DNA from: Athripsodes cinereus
Taxonomy: Eukaryota; Arthropoda; Insecta; Trichoptera; Leptoceridae
DNA length: 64,000 nt
Direction: 5' to 3'
Assembly (NCBI GenBank): GCA_947579605.1
Contig: OX388313.1
Span: forward strand, 5,332,001 to 5,396,000
Notes under the pieces: generated by a model
The model's input: only the letters and a program-made list of their open reading frames with translations
What the model was told of the DNA's origin: nothing
Databases searched by the model: none
Shown here: piece by piece, positions 11,430-22,542 of the stretch
Numbering within the stretch: the stretch's first letter is position 1
Layout: every line of letters begins with the position of its first letter
Program-made: the position numbers and the translations under genes

Positions 11430-11962
11430 TTTTATTTATTTTATTTATTTATTCTTTAATGTACATTGATAACAAGCAAATTCACACAAAAATACATTTC
11501 AAACAAAGACAATCATACAATCAATATACAGAGGGCGAGTTTATCGCAGAGGCGCGATTTCTTCCAACTAACCCAATTTCATAAAACTTTCACATAAAAA
11601 AAATCTTAAAGAAAGGAAAGAGGAGGTAAAAAGGAGAAGAATATGTAGGAAAAGGGACTAGGATACAGAAGCCATATTTTGTGTGATAAAATGGTCCTTG
11701 ACCGCCCGCTTGAAAGCTTGAAGAGTGGGGAGCAACCTTATCCTGGAAGGCAAACTATTCCAACAGCGAGCACCATGAACAGAAAAAGAGTTTGTAAAAA
11801 AGTTTGAGCTATGAGCTGGTATCGCCAGAAGACGCTCGCTATTGGATCGTAAGGGCAAGCCATGGCTCGAAAGATACTCAAACATTTCCTTGAGATAGTA
11901 TGGTAGATAGTAATTATATGAATGGGCCACGTTGATCGAACTGCGAAAGTTTGACGCATTTT
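11430..11962 (-). mobile_element. CR1/jockey-like LINE 3' end (family E) with RT C-terminus
   Basis: The minus strand reads about 100 codons of open frame from about 11960 to the stop at 11658. It ends with the C-terminal pattern of CR1/jockey-type reverse transcriptases: hydrophobic and AIPAH, then NSFSVHGARCWNSLP, then FKRAVKDHF. A 3' UTR of about 200 bp follows with GAGGGCGAGTTTATCGC on the plus strand. It ends in a TAAA-type tail (plus strand TTTATTTATTTTATTTATTT, 11431-11453). It is 5'-truncated; the RT catalytic core is absent. Exact clade is uncertain. Its 3' UTR recurs at 38512 and 44338. Confidence 0.75.
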
Positions 11963-12195
11963 TGTTATCTCACATATAATTAATTATCGTATGCTATAAG
12001 GTATAACTTTAATATTATTTGTACTTACGTGTTTTTGAAGATTCACACTTTTAAAATAAATGTGTGAAATGACATTCTTAAACGTTTTGCATTTTTTCTA
12101 GCAATCGTTTTATTAATCAGCACCAATTTTTTTAAAATTTTAAACGAAGCAATAATGGGGAGTCGTGTAGAAACAAACGATAGAAGTCAAAATAA

Positions 12196-12312
12196 TCTTC
12201 ATATTTCAATTTTATATTGGCACGTAGAGGACAGCTTGCATGTTTATTTAACGCAGCTGGTCTACTGGCTACCCCAATTTTGGGATACGCCGTGATGGTT
12301 TAATAGTAGCAG
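12196..12312 (+). mobile_element. SINE-like family A copy, 3' part
   Basis: Contains TTTTATATTGGCACGTAGAG, ACAGCTTGCATG, GCAGCTGGTCTACTGGCTAC, CCC and GGGATACGCCGTGATGGTTTA, then ATAGTAGCAG as the tail. Most of the 5' half is missing. Confidence 0.65.
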
Positions 12313-13123
12313 TATTTCTATAAAAAAAATTAAGTAATTTGAAAAATAATCTATACGAGGATACGAAAAGATTGTACAGAGAATTAGTGTGGTTAAACCA
12401 GCTTGTTATATACCTATTATAATGTAATATATTATGTTAAACTGTCATGTGCACCCGCACTTGGGCGATTTCATCGGCTTGGTCGGAATAAGCGAGACTA
12501 TATTATTATTATTTTTTTGTCGTCGGAATATACGAGACATTATTTTAAAAATTATTTTAAAATCTTCTCTGTGTATAGAAAGTGCTAGTAAATTATCTTC
12601 TTTTATTATTTCTCTATGTACGAATATAACTGCTGAAACCTGTGGTTGCTTTTATACCTACATTACAGATCAAGGCCTCTTTAAACCTTTTGCATGTTGT
12701 TTAATAATCTCGAGAAATCCATACCTGTTGCAGTGCCATCACCTAAACGATGTAACGAATCATTTTTTTCATTTCAGAAATTAATATTACTGACGTTGGG
12801 TGCTGAAAACCTAAATATGTGTAAAGTAGTTTTCAGACAACGAAAATCATATATTTCCAATTTTATATTATTGTAATAAAACGCATGTCGTGATAGCGAA
12901 ATACGGTTGGCAATAGAATTTTATCTTCGCATTCTTTGAATGCTTTTCATCGGTGTATATATTATATAAAAAATAATCTTTGTAGATTTCAAAAAGATTC
13001 AGTTACTTACACCCTAACTACCCGAAAAAATATGCTTATGCCGTTAGGGTGAAATAGATCAGCAACGGGTGGAATCGATCCTTGGATCTCGATTTTCAAT
13101 ACATTGAAAATCCAATTTGAAGT
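12313..13123. other. Unclassified; acceptor-like site at 12777
   Basis: TTTTTTTCATTTCAG ends at 12777 and is followed by a 32-codon frame to 12876, but no donor or protein family supports an exon. GGTGGAATCGATCC near 13059-13072 resembles an antisense tRNA B box (one mismatch) and may be a decayed SINE next to the D copy. Confidence 0.35.
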
Positions 13124-13298
13124 TGGAGTTCGTCGGTAGCCTGGAGGTAGAATTTCGGCCTCGTGAACAAGGGGTATGTGGTTCGATCCCAGATGCCGGC
13201 AAACTCCCCTTTCACGACACATGCTTTTTGCTTATTGTTAAAGGTTTATAAGATTGTATTTGGGTGTTTACCAAAAATCCAGATATATTGTTAAAAAA
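13124..13298 (+). mobile_element. tRNA-headed SINE family D copy 1
   Basis: A-box-like TAGCCTGGAGG at 13137-13147 and a perfect B box GGTTCGATCCC at 13180-13190 form a tRNA-like pol III promoter. The body is CAAACTCCCCTTTCACGACA and the 3' end is TGTATTTGGGTGTTTACC, then CCAGATATA. Three other copies lie at 28521, 39779 and 51397. Confidence 0.8.
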
Positions 13299-14084
13299 AA
13301 TTAATCCACTTGTTTGCAGAAAACTCCACAACGGTATAGAAAGTGAATCCAGATATGTCTTTTTTTATAAAAAAATACTGTTCTTTGAAAATTACCGAAA
13401 AAATTATCAACTAAATATTCTACACTTGCAAATCTTCAACTCACTCGTATTGGGTGGAATACAGTCACCGAATAATAATAATAATAGACTTCAAATTACT
13501 ATAAAACCAAGCTTTTAAATAAAAATAAAATAAATTAAATTGCATTTTTTCATCCGTAAACACCACAGTAAAAGGAAAATGACAAAACATTTCAAACATT
13601 GCATTTAATTCCGTGATTTCAAGAAAATGTAATATTTTCCGTACTCTAACCTAAAGTACGTACCACAGCCTTTTATATATAATCTTATATTATATTATTA
13701 TTTAAGTTTATATAGGGGATGAAAAAACACTTTACCTATCTTAAGAGAAAATGTTATTTAGGGGAGGACATGCATTTACGGGAACATCTTAGTCTATTTT
13801 ATATAATATATATCGGAATGTTTTCACATGATGAACTTTAACGCACTGATAAATAATAAGCTCAAATGAAAAGTATTTTTTTTCATTTACTCGGTTTTAT
13901 CTACCTTAAACCATCCAAGTTATTTTTTTTCTCTTTATATTATAGATAGTGTAACGTTGACTATTACCGAACAATATAAAATGATTGAGGAATTATTTTC
14001 TTAATTCATGCCATCGAGAAAAAAGCTTCGCTAAGGACTCTACAGATCTTTTTTTTTATATAACTCAATATTCATAATTTCCAA
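13299..14084. other. No recognisable gene or repeat
   Basis: AT-rich. Contains an AATAATAATAATAATAG microsatellite near 13473-13489. The 84-codon frame here is low complexity. Confidence 0.5.
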
Positions 14085-14312
14085 TGATAGTTGGCCAAAA
14101 AGAGCACTGTTCTTCCGTCCGCAGGGGTTCCGTAGGCCCGGGCGTCCCTCTTTCACAATACACCGTTCCTATGACAACGATATCAGAGCGCAAGGAATGT
14201 CGTGGGAAGAGGTGACGCAATTGGCACAGAGACGCTCTGAATGGAGGAGGCTGGTTTCTGCCCTGTGCTCCCGAGAGGAGCGTTGAGGGCGATGATGATG
14301 ATGATGATTCAT
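14085..14312 (+). mobile_element. LINE family C 3' end, well preserved
   Basis: From GATAGTTGGCCAAAAAGAGC through CCGTCCGCAGGGGTTCCG, GATATCAGAGCGCAAGG and GAATGGAGGAGGCTGGTTTC to GTTGAGGGCGATGATGATGA. The consensus frame reads GRPSFTIHRSYDNDIRAQG, then SWEEVTQLAQRRSEWRRLVS and REER-stop. This is the C-terminus of an RTE-type ORF2. The 3' tail is a (GAT)n run at 14290-14310. Heavily 5'-truncated. Confidence 0.8.
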
Positions 14313-14642
14313 AATTTAATGAGACCAAATTTTTCAATCTTTTTTTTTTATTTTGGATATCTTGTATGACTGTTTTGTCATGTATTTATTATAATTATAT
14401 ACCCCTAAAAATCTCCTTAAAATTCATTGTATTTAATGATATTTGTGCCAGAAGGAGTTTTTGAAAACATTTTTTGAAACTAAAGATGGATACAACTCAT
14501 TTTGAAGTATTTTATAATTTTTTAAACATGACAATTGTTTTTCCAATATTTTTAGAAACTAATGTTCTGTTGGAGGCTAATTAGACAGTCTTAATGCGAA
14601 AGCCTCAATATTTGAGGGGATTTAAAAAATACACATTTGAAT
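14313..14642. other. AT-rich, nothing recognised
   Basis: No frame or repeat identified. Confidence 0.5.
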
Positions 14643-14872
14643 ATCATATCAAATCGGATTTCGCAAGAGTGGGGTAGCCAGCGGACTTACTGCGTGTAAT
14701 AAATATACAAATCATCTTCTCTGTGTCCATAAAAGTTTAGGAATTTAGGACGGGTAGCATATCTCATCGCTTAATTAAAAATGTTGAATATCTTAAAAGT
14801 GATGCCTATCATACGACTAACGATTACCTGCCTTTTACAGGAAAAACTTTCAAAAAAGAGTGGCTGTTGTAT
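14643..14872 (-). mobile_element. SINE-like family A copy, near full length
   Basis: Opposite-strand landmarks are in order: GCAAGAGTGGGGTAGCCAGC, TCTTCTCTGTGTCC, GTAGCATATCTCATCGCTTA, CCTGCCTTTTACAGGAAAAA and AAAGAGTGG. The outermost 5' end of the element (GGTGCTCCAC) is missing. Confidence 0.65.
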
Positions 14873-15365
14873 TTCTTGTCGGTGACTTTTCGAGAAATCA
14901 GAAGAGAAATATGACAACTGACGTTATTTAATGCTAAAGGCAAACTCATTCCTGTAATTGAAAAATAAATATATTTCAAGGCAAGAAAGATAGTTGGCTT
15001 AACAATTTACTACTGAGGGAAAATTGCATCCGAAAAATTATTTCTATTATGATTTCTATCGTGAAGGGTAGCCGTCGTCATATCCTACCCTTAGCATTGT
15101 CCAGGGGTAAAATGTCTTTAGTTGGGGCTGTCCACAAGATGCATTAAGACGCTAAAATAATCTCTTAATACCTCAAAACATCCCATCTTCATTCCTTTGT
15201 ACCGAGTACGGTGAATGCACTTTTGGTTATGCTTTGTAGGTTATGATAAGCCAAGTATTTCTTTTTATATTTTTTCTCGTTCAAATGTTAAACTTCATGG
15301 ACTTAATGATTATGTCTTTTGTCATTGCTTTAAAATAATGTAAAAATATATTGATATTAGAAGAA
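14873..15365. other. Unclassified
   Basis: A GC-richer segment at 15060-15130 contains TCCAGGGGTAAAATG, which faintly resembles the block at 27320-27425. No call can be supported. Confidence 0.35.
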
Positions 15366-15592
15366 TGATAGTTGGCCAAAAAGAGCACTGTTCTTCCGTC
15401 CGCAAGGGTTCCGTCGGCCTGGGCGTCTCTCTTTCACAATAAACCGTTCTATGACAACAATATCAGAGCGCAGGGAATGTCGTAGAAAGAGGTGACGCAA
15501 TTGGCGCAGGGACGCTCTGAATGGAAGAGACTGGTTTCTGCCCTGTGCTCCCGAGAGGAGCGTTTAGGGCGATGAATGAATGAATGAATTAG
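15366..15592 (+). mobile_element. LINE family C 3' end
   Basis: Same segment as 14085-14312, from GATAGTTGGCCAAAAAGAGC to GTTTAGGGCGATGAATGAAT. The tail here is (ATGA)n rather than (ATG)n, so tail unit length varies within the family, as known for RTE-type LINEs. A one-base deletion near 15449 breaks the frame. Confidence 0.8.
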
Positions 15593-16283
15593 AAAGAAAA
15601 ATTTACAAGAATTTTGATTCAAATTGAATGCCAAGCTATTCTTCACTGTGTGTATTCAGAAAAATTTGGAATGGAAAATATTAACCTGATCAAAATAAAA
15701 GATAGTCTTGATTTTATGGATTGGATGAAAAAAGAGTGTAGCACATTTGTTTATTTAGCTATGCGAATATATATCTATATTTTTTTAATTTTAAACAATT
15801 GACTCTAAAACTATTTTGAATTTTTGAATAGGTATAGAAATAACTTAAGATAGTTAAACGAGATACACCTACTAAAGATTATCGGAATTGAAGACTCCCA
15901 TATTAAAAATATAATTAAAAAAATATCCAAAATGTTGTCCAGTAAATAATTTTGGTCGACAATTGTATAACACTTTAATAATAGAATATTGTACATAGTC
16001 CAATTTCCATCCTTCTCCGTTTCTTGTTTGTGTGGCTAGTCTTTTGTTAAAGTATTTCTCAAATTACATGGACCATAAGCAGATATAGTCCAGAAAGTAA
16101 ATTCACTATGATATTGCACTTGTACACTGAAATGACAATCATTTTATACTACTTAGTTTATCGTTTCTGCTAGTCTTTGTAAGATTTTTTCAGTTGAATT
16201 TCCAGTGCATTTAGAATAGAATTATATAACGGCTAGGAAAAAAGGTTTCTTTTCATTTATTTCACTTAACAAATTAAATTATT
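15593..16283. other. No recognisable gene or repeat
   Basis: AT-rich with short frames only. Confidence 0.5.
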
Positions 16284-16456
16284 ACGTTTGACCACGTGGA
16301 TCAAACTATCAAGGGTGGTTATCAGTAAAAAATTAGCGTACTTGTATGAGAAATTACGTAAATGTGAGCGAAGCGAAAGAATTATGTAAGAATTGATTCA
16401 TATTTGCATTCCTTTCGCCCACCCCACTTGGTAAATGGCATTAGAATACAGTACGG
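16284..16456 (+). mobile_element. LINE family B 3' end, degraded
   Basis: TTTGACCACGTGGATCAAAC (codes for the DHVDQ region), then TATGAGAAATTACGTAAATG, GAAGCGAAAGAATTATG and CCACCCCACTTGG near the 3' end. Several indels; no open frame. Belongs with 22884, 49966 and 55356. Confidence 0.65.
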
Positions 16457-16511
16457 GAGATCTGAATTCTTGAAATAATTAATACGTTTTTCTATCACAC
16501 AAGATCATCTT

Positions 16512-16636
16512 TCTCCATTCAGAGCGTCTCAACACTATCAATTTCTACCTACAATATTCCTGATGGAATATCGTAAGAACGGTGAGTTGTGAAAGAGGGC
16601 TGACCAGGTCGTCGTCTTGGACCCTGTGGACGAAAG
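16512..16636 (-). mobile_element. LINE family C scrap
   Basis: Reads CATTCAGAGCGTCTC on the plus strand, a diverged middle, then GTGAAAGAGGGCTGACC and GGACCCTGTGGACGAAAG. These are reverse complements of the C-family SEWRR and VRRG(S)V coding blocks. A deletion removes about 40 bases of the middle. Confidence 0.55.
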
Positions 16637-17197
16637 CACTGTGCCGACTGTCATTCAATTATTTCAAAACATGATACTACCTAATTATAATAATTATTTT
16701 ATCCCTGCTAGACTAAGCATAGGTACTGAGAGCTTATGCATACACAGAAGTTCAGGCATACAACAAGCTTTGTACCTACATACTCGAACTATTTACTTAA
16801 ACATTTAATTGTATAATACTGTACCTAGTAATGTTGCACACTACGTACGGCTTACAGCAGCCTAAGGCAATTTTCCCCTTGTCCGTTGGTCAGTCGGTCT
16901 GTCAGTTTCAGTCAATATTAATAATCTGATGAAGATGGATGATGTCCGTTGCAGGGGATGTGCAAACAAAGCAATGAATCCTGTCATCCCTCTATTTATT
17001 ATTAATACTACCTACTTATTATATTAAGGTATGCGTATAACATTATTATTACATACCTTTCATGAGAAGGGGTTTTAAGCTTTTTATTGCATTTATTTAG
17101 GGCTCTTATCGTTAGACTGCTAGCGAGCTACAGATCTAAAGATTTCTTTGCCACTTTTTAATATTCTTTTATCGAATATTGTTACGTTTGCACGTAT
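16637..17197. other. No recognisable gene or repeat
   Basis: AT-rich; contains short TTATTATTA runs. Nothing classified. Confidence 0.5.
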
Positions 17198-17290
17198 ACC
17201 TTATCCCAGCATTTTCCATAAGTGTGATAGCCAGCAGACTAATTGCCAATAAAAGTTAAAAACACTTAAGATGTCTTTCACGGGATATTT
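17198..17290 (-). mobile_element. SINE-like family A scrap
   Basis: CATAAGTGTGATAGCCAGCA followed by GACTAATTGCCAATAAAAGT matches the 3' half of family A on the opposite strand with an internal deletion. Confidence 0.45.
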
Positions 17291-17335
17291 AAAAAAATCT
17301 ATCCTACCAAAATAATTTATGTTTAGGATTTTTTT

Positions 17336-17442
17336 GTTCTACTATTTGGGCCCAACGTGCAGATGATAAAACCAATCAGGGACGGGAATCGAACCCAGAA
17401 CGTCGTAACTGGAAGACAAGAGTGTTACCTCTGAACCTGTGT
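17336..17442 (-). mobile_element. tRNA-headed SINE (family N)
   Basis: On the minus strand a B box GGGTTCGATTCCC (17384-17396) follows an A-box-like AGAGGTAACACTCTTG segment at tRNA-like spacing. Downstream is TGGGCCCAAATAGT, a common SINE body in Lepidoptera. The single copy here is short. It could alternatively be a tRNA pseudogene, but the body after the B box favours a SINE. Confidence 0.6.
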
Positions 17443-18711
17443 GTTTCTAGACTATGATGAAAAACATGGACCGTAATGTTAAGATGTAAAGTTATTTATT
17501 TCATCTTTGTGATATCATGCTAACGAACTAACGAGTCGACAGTCTTTATTATACTGTTTGCTAGTTGTGTTGAAATATTATAGATTGTTCTCTTATAACC
17601 CAGACATGCCTATTCATTGTTTAGTGTTATTGTCCGGAGTGGGTTGTGTAATGAATGATTTGGGTCACTTACATGTCATTTGCACAATTTTTATAAATTA
17701 ATTAAGACTTAATTCTACATCATATATACTATACCTAATCCCTGCCCCCTAATTACAGAACATAGAAAATGACATACATATACTATATTTTTAGTGCATT
17801 TATAATTGGGTATGAGTTGTGCTGTTTTACCTACATAGATTTTTGTAGTATTGGGATATAATATTTGTGGAAATAAATAAATTTAAATAATTAATAAATA
17901 TACAAATTTGACCTAAAAGAATAATTGTTAACCCTTTGGAAATGAAGAAGATACTTTTTTTCAGAAATACGTTCAATAAATCAGAGCTGGAACAAAAGGC
18001 ATTGGTGTTTTCATTTTTTTCTAGTACGGGCACACATAGTTAATATATAAATATTCTTAGTACACACTTGGTCTTTTGAATTTTATTTTATTATCTTATC
18101 CCATTTTTTATAAAAGACATCGGGGAAATGTCATCTATTTGAGGTTTGATGAACATCTACCTTTTACAACACACTCTAAAACTTACATAAAAAAGTGGAG
18201 GAACTATTCTTCACCGATAAATATTAATAATAAAAATATTTGTATTATAATTTGTTTCGTTGTGTCTACAGAGAGAAAAAAATAATCAAGTTTATGTATT
18301 TTTAATAAAAAAAGTTTTCACAAAGTCTTTTTGAAAAGCAAAAGTTAAAAGTTTTATATTTATGAAAAGGATTTGATATAGAAAGTTTTCATAAAATACG
18401 AATATTTCGTAGGTGTTAACCAGTAAATTTATAATCTATATTCACAGATAAGCCCCGACCCCCGACCTAATCTGAAATATGTTTTTTTTTTTCACTTTAC
18501 TTGCGCTTTATGTAATAATATTTTAGTCGATTTATTTTTATGCACATTTTTTAATCGAAAATCTTTCACCACCCTGTTCATAAAATATTCGATACAATAT
18601 TTCATGTAAGGGATGTTATATTTTTAAAGTTTATCTTTATAATTTTTTTTCAAAATTATATCCTATGATTTTTTAGATCTTTAAAATTCAAACGCTACTA
18701 TTACTACCAAT
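17443..18711. other. AT-rich stretch, no gene seen
   Basis: Short low-complexity frames only. No repeats recognised. Confidence 0.5.
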
Positions 18712-18880
18712 ACCAACATGACATGTCTTACAGGTGGGGTAACTAGCAAACATGCAAGCTGTCCTCTCCATGTCAACAAAAAATCAAGACATTCAAGATG
18801 GGTGGCAAAACTCGTTGCTGAGTTTATGATGTTAAATGAACTAAAAACTTGCATAAAAGAGTGGGATACTAAGTAATTCT
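18712..18880 (-). mobile_element. SINE-like family A copy
   Basis: ACAGGTGGGGTAACTAGCAA, CATGCAAGCTGTCCTCTCCA, AAGACATTCAAGATGGGTGG, CTCGTTGCTGAG and AAAACTTGCATAAAAGAGTG are in order on the opposite strand. The CCTGCCTTTTACAGG block has been deleted. Confidence 0.65.
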
Positions 18881-19614
18881 GGATTCTTTATGGAACTTTA
18901 AATTCGAAGGTTGAAAGAAAAAAAAATAATAATCTGACAGCTTAATTATAATGTTTCTTCATGTATCTTGTTATCCATTTCATTGTTCTTTCTTATTACA
19001 CGTTTTTATGTTAAATATACTCATATATTTTTGGTTGTGGTTTGGGTCTTGGCTCATCCAAATGATAAATTTCAGTTTTGCTTGTGATTTTTGATAATGT
19101 GTAATAGGCTGTATGAACCCTGATATTTTGAATGAATTAAAATAAAATTAATTTCAGCCTACTAATTTTCATATAATAAATAATATGTATTTTCAAATGC
19201 AGTTGCAAAGATTCTGAAATGAATTTTCTAACTACAAATTTTTCATTTAAAATATTCCTTCTTCACTACTCGAACTTCAAAAAGTCACAAACTCAAAATA
19301 AAAAAAAAAATAAGTTAGTACTTTTTTTTCTTGATAATTACTTCTTTTAACATGTACTTATCATATTTTGTTTTAATTTCATAAAACACGCTCTATATTT
19401 CACATGTGCGTATGAAAAATAAACGGTTACAGTATGTATAGGTAGGTTCTGTTATTTTTGTATACCTACATATCTACAGTCGATATTTTATAAATGATGT
19501 TATGAGAATATAACTCTTGTCACACCACACACACCACCATGTCAGCACGCGTAATATCATATCATATCGGAACCATATAAATAAGCGAGTATTATACTAC
19601 ATATTCTGTACTTA
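18881..19614. other. AT-rich stretch, no gene seen
   Basis: Nothing recognised apart from a short CA-rich run near 19524-19541. Confidence 0.5.
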
Positions 19615-19748
19615 CTGTGAGGGTGTAACAGTACTGGGGTAAACAATTTGATAAAGGCCATTCTTCATTTTGCCCTGGCCGGGAATCGAACCCAAAGCCT
19701 CGTGACTCAACAAAGGCAAATACTTTACCTCCTCACCACACAGGACAA
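19615..19748 (-). mobile_element. tRNA-headed SINE (family M) copy 1
   Basis: Minus strand: GTGGTGAGGAGGTAAAGTAT forms an A-box region, and GGGTTCGATTCCC (19681-19693) is a perfect B box. The body GGCCAGGGCAAAATGAAGAA follows. A second, more decayed copy is at 53788-53872. Confidence 0.65.
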
Positions 19749-19914
19749 TACATGTTATGGACAATAATAAATGTATAAAACACTGTTTAAAAAGTGTGAA
19801 AGAATTATTGGGTTCATCAGATTCGTTTTTATAAAATGTCAAGTCTTATGTTGAATTTTATTATCATTGAAAACGGCAAATTAAATAGTTTATCTTAATA
19901 ATTATTGTTTATCT

Positions 19915-20262
19915 AGAAATTGCTCCAAGTGCATTGGACTGAACACAGGACCAATCAGTCCATCCTCAGGGAGCTAAACATTTCGACACGACTCCTCAAC
20001 GATTTGCAAGCAGCGCGTTCTGCGATATTTCGGGCACATTGCAAGAAGAGAGCCTGAAAACCTGGAAAGAGTAATTATAACTAGGGATGTAGAAGGGAGG
20101 CGGGGAAGGGGCAGAGTACCAATAAGATGGAGCGACCAAATTAAGAAGGCCACACAGAGTTCACTACATAGGGCCTTGCACATAGCGGAGGATCTCTCAG
20201 GGAGGAGACAGATGGTCTACAGAACGAAGCATGATGGTCACGATCCTCTGATTGAGGTGATA
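19915..20262 (+). mobile_element. RTE-type LINE C-terminus (family J)
   Basis: Two overlapping frames encode an ORF2 C-terminus. WTEHRTNQSILRELNI lies at about 19936-19983. After a frameshift near 20010 come VLRYFGHIARREPENLERV, then GRRGRGRVPIRWSDQIKK and a basic end to about 20250. The order (TDHRTN-SIL, LRYFGH, RGR-P-RW, ADLSGRR) is that of RTE/BovB-like LINEs. The catalytic RT core is missing. Single copy in the window. Confidence 0.75.
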
Positions 20263-21075
20263 AATAATTATAAAGAATATTTCCTTTTTTTGTTGTTGAA
20301 CTGGATTCATGCACAACGCGAAGATGACAAATCAATCAGACATCTCATTTGGACAACCATATTTACATAACCTTTTACAAAGTTTGATCGAAAGAAGTGA
20401 TATTGTCTCTAGGCTGACATATATATTTCATTTTCGTACTTTTTATGTGCACTATGTATACAACTTCCCTGCCTATACACGAAATATCTCTTTTATGGAG
20501 GTAAGACAATACAACATTGATTTTAATTGTATATTGTATTTTAATAAATATATTTTCAATACATATAAATGAATAATAATGTTTCATTATTCAACTAACA
20601 ATGTAGAGTTTTCTTGTTTCGATTTTTCCTTATTTTTCTACTAAGCATTTCTCCTGGAGTCGTGTACCCTTACAGCTATCATTAATATTGTATGTGATAG
20701 GTGGTACTAGGATCTGCTTAACCAGGCGTAAGACCTGATAAGCCAAATTCTGCGGTTGTGTACTATTATTCTCTATAATATTATATGGCAACATTTTTAG
20801 CAGTTTTTATTTTATTCTTTATCCCCTTTCTATCCTTCCATTATAGGTACACCAGCATCATCATTGGCTATATATTCGTTGGGTTAATTATTTGTTCGTT
20901 GATGCGTTAATATCGTTGTTATCTGCAGAAATTGGGGATTCCTCTTTGCTACTTCTATATCTGGTACTGTTAATAATTAATTAAAATCATCGATTCGTAT
21001 GTTTTATTTTTTTGTTTTTGTTTCAAAAACAGCTTTGTTGGCTTAATTTCATTTGTTTAATTCCGTCTGTTACAT
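20263..21075. other. No recognisable gene or repeat
   Basis: Short frames of up to 87 codons overlap on both strands without motifs. Confidence 0.5.
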
Positions 21076-21077
21076 AA

Positions 21078-21240
21078 TCGGCCACGTGGTGTAACGGCTA
21101 TCGCATTCGACTTGCATCCTGGTGGCCCTGAGTTGTGATGTTTCACTCGAAATTTTCACATCCCAGGGTTTGTAGAAGAACTGTCTTAGTAAAATTGATA
21201 TAGCACTGGTTGTCTGGAAGAAATTACATATGTGATAACT
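21078..21240 (+). mobile_element. tRNA-headed SINE (family O), decayed
   Basis: A canonical A box TGGTGTAACGG at 21087-21097 starts a tRNA-like stretch (CTATCGCATTCGACTTGCAT, then CCTGGTGGCCCTGAGTT). The B-box position is degraded (GTTGTGATGTTTC). The body CACATCCCAGGG, then TTGTCTGGAAGAAATT continues to about 21230. One copy only. Confidence 0.5.
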
Positions 21241-21393
21241 CCGCCAGCTATACTGACATCTGTATAGAAAATATTAAAAAAAAAGTGTAGGAGAAATAGG
21301 TACGGTCATGAATTCGTTTTCATATTTTTCTATCTATTCCATTACCTACCGCAACTACCTCAAACAAGATAGCCAGTATCATTTATTAATACT

Positions 21394-21493
21394 ACCATAC
21401 CATCTTGGCATACCCCAAAAGTGGGTTATCACATGGACAATCGAAAACTTACGTAAAACAATGGGAGACCAAATCTTTGCTGGGTGCTCCAAC
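21394..21493 (-). mobile_element. SINE-like family A with internal deletion
   Basis: The 3' end block (CCATCTTGGCATACCCCAAA, AGTGGG) is joined directly to the 5' end block (ATCGAAAACTTACG, GGGAGACCAAATCTTTG, CTGGGTGCTCCA). About 135 bp of the family centre is missing. Confidence 0.65.
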
Positions 21494-21553
21494 TGTTGAT
21501 TTCCAATTTATGTAGTTGACATCTCCAACACGAGTAAATATATATTTCTTGTA

Positions 21554-21735
21554 GCCTTTATAATAACTGCATGTTATAAGTAGTTATACTCTCTGCTAAT
21601 AAAAAATCAAACATTCAACATGGCATGCCTCATTGCTGAATTGAAATTATTAAGTGTCCTATTCGTCGTGGTTTTCGAGCACTTGCCTTTTACAGGATTC
21701 TTGGGATCTTTGAGAGATCTACTCTTTGCCGAAGA
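21554..21735 (-). mobile_element. SINE-like family A copy
   Basis: GTAGCC, AACTGCATGT, CTGCTAATAAAAAATCAAAC, CTCATTGCTGAATTGAA, CTTGCCTTTTACAGGATTCT and CTACTCTTTGCC appear in order on the opposite strand. It lies 60 bp from the deleted copy. Confidence 0.6.
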
Positions 21736-22119
21736 CTCCACGAATTATACTAAGTTATTAAGATGTAATAAATTAATCTAAAATAGATTCACGCATCTGT
21801 CGTCAATAATTTTTAAAATACCCATAAACCAAATGAGTATGGAGGAAAAAAGGTGATAGAAAAAAAATCATTCGTAGCATGACTATGAAGAAACGTCAAA
21901 TAAATATGTACATAGTAAAAATGAAATAATTTTTATTATGAACTCACTCAAAATAAGTCAACAATCAAAATATTACAATTTTAAAATCAAAAGAGTTAAA
22001 TTATTCATACGACGTTTTTTTGTCGACCTTGAACTTTCTTTACACATTTTTGTATAGTGTCACAGTTGAAGCTGTTATTTTGGTGCATTCTTGTGTAATC
22101 GTATCCCTTTGTATATGAG
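21736..22119. other. No recognisable gene or repeat
   Basis: AT-rich, no frame or motif. Confidence 0.5.
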
Positions 22120-22235
22120 GGGATATGGGGCTGACGCATGCGCAGCACGTGTGTCATTCCTCACCTCCACGCTGTTCCCCATGACCCCGCACCGTTTATA
22201 GCTCACGAGCCCACAGCTGAGCGGAGTTCACCCCT
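22120..22235. promoter_or_regulatory. GC-rich block with NRF1-like and E-box motifs
   Basis: A short G+C-rich block. TGACGCATGCGCAGCACGTG (22132-22151) combines an NRF1-like GCATGCGCA with a perfect E-box CACGTG. Downstream are CCCCGCACC and TTTATAGC. It resembles a promoter-type CpG block but could equally be part of an old mobile element. No gene is anchored to it. Confidence 0.25.
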
Positions 22236-22454
22236 AGCGTTTTATACTATGTTCATTGTTCGTGTGAATCACACTATAAATAATATCTATTCGTAAATAT
22301 TTACTAACATTTTTTCTAATATATTTTTGCAGTACGATGCATCTAGTGGTTTTATTATATGCATTTTTGTATAACAAAAAAATCCGTTTTTTCATAGCGT
22401 ATCGTGACGCTTGTGTCATTTGTTTTAGGATAAATATACTACAAATAAGTATAG

Positions 22455-22542
22455 TTGAGATGGAGATGACGACATGCTTGTTTATTACATGAACTTTATC
22501 TGCAAGCTACTCCCACCTGTGGGAATGGCCGTGATGGTATGA
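22455..22542 (+). mobile_element. SINE-like family A, 3' end only
   Basis: GACATGCTTGTTTATTACAT, then CTGCAAGCTACTCCCACCTG, TGGGAATGGCCGTGATGGTA. The last 85 bases of the family, followed by a weak GAATGAAT tail. Confidence 0.6.

Noticed and set aside
12763..12876. Exon after the acceptor-like site at 12777
   Set aside because: Good pyrimidine tract, but no donor, no recognised protein, and such tracts are common in AT-rich DNA.
17384..17396. Functional tRNA gene
   Set aside because: B-box-like sequence fits a SINE; no complete cloverleaf or acceptor stem could be drawn. The same holds at 13180, 19681, 28619, 39886, 51454 and 53811.
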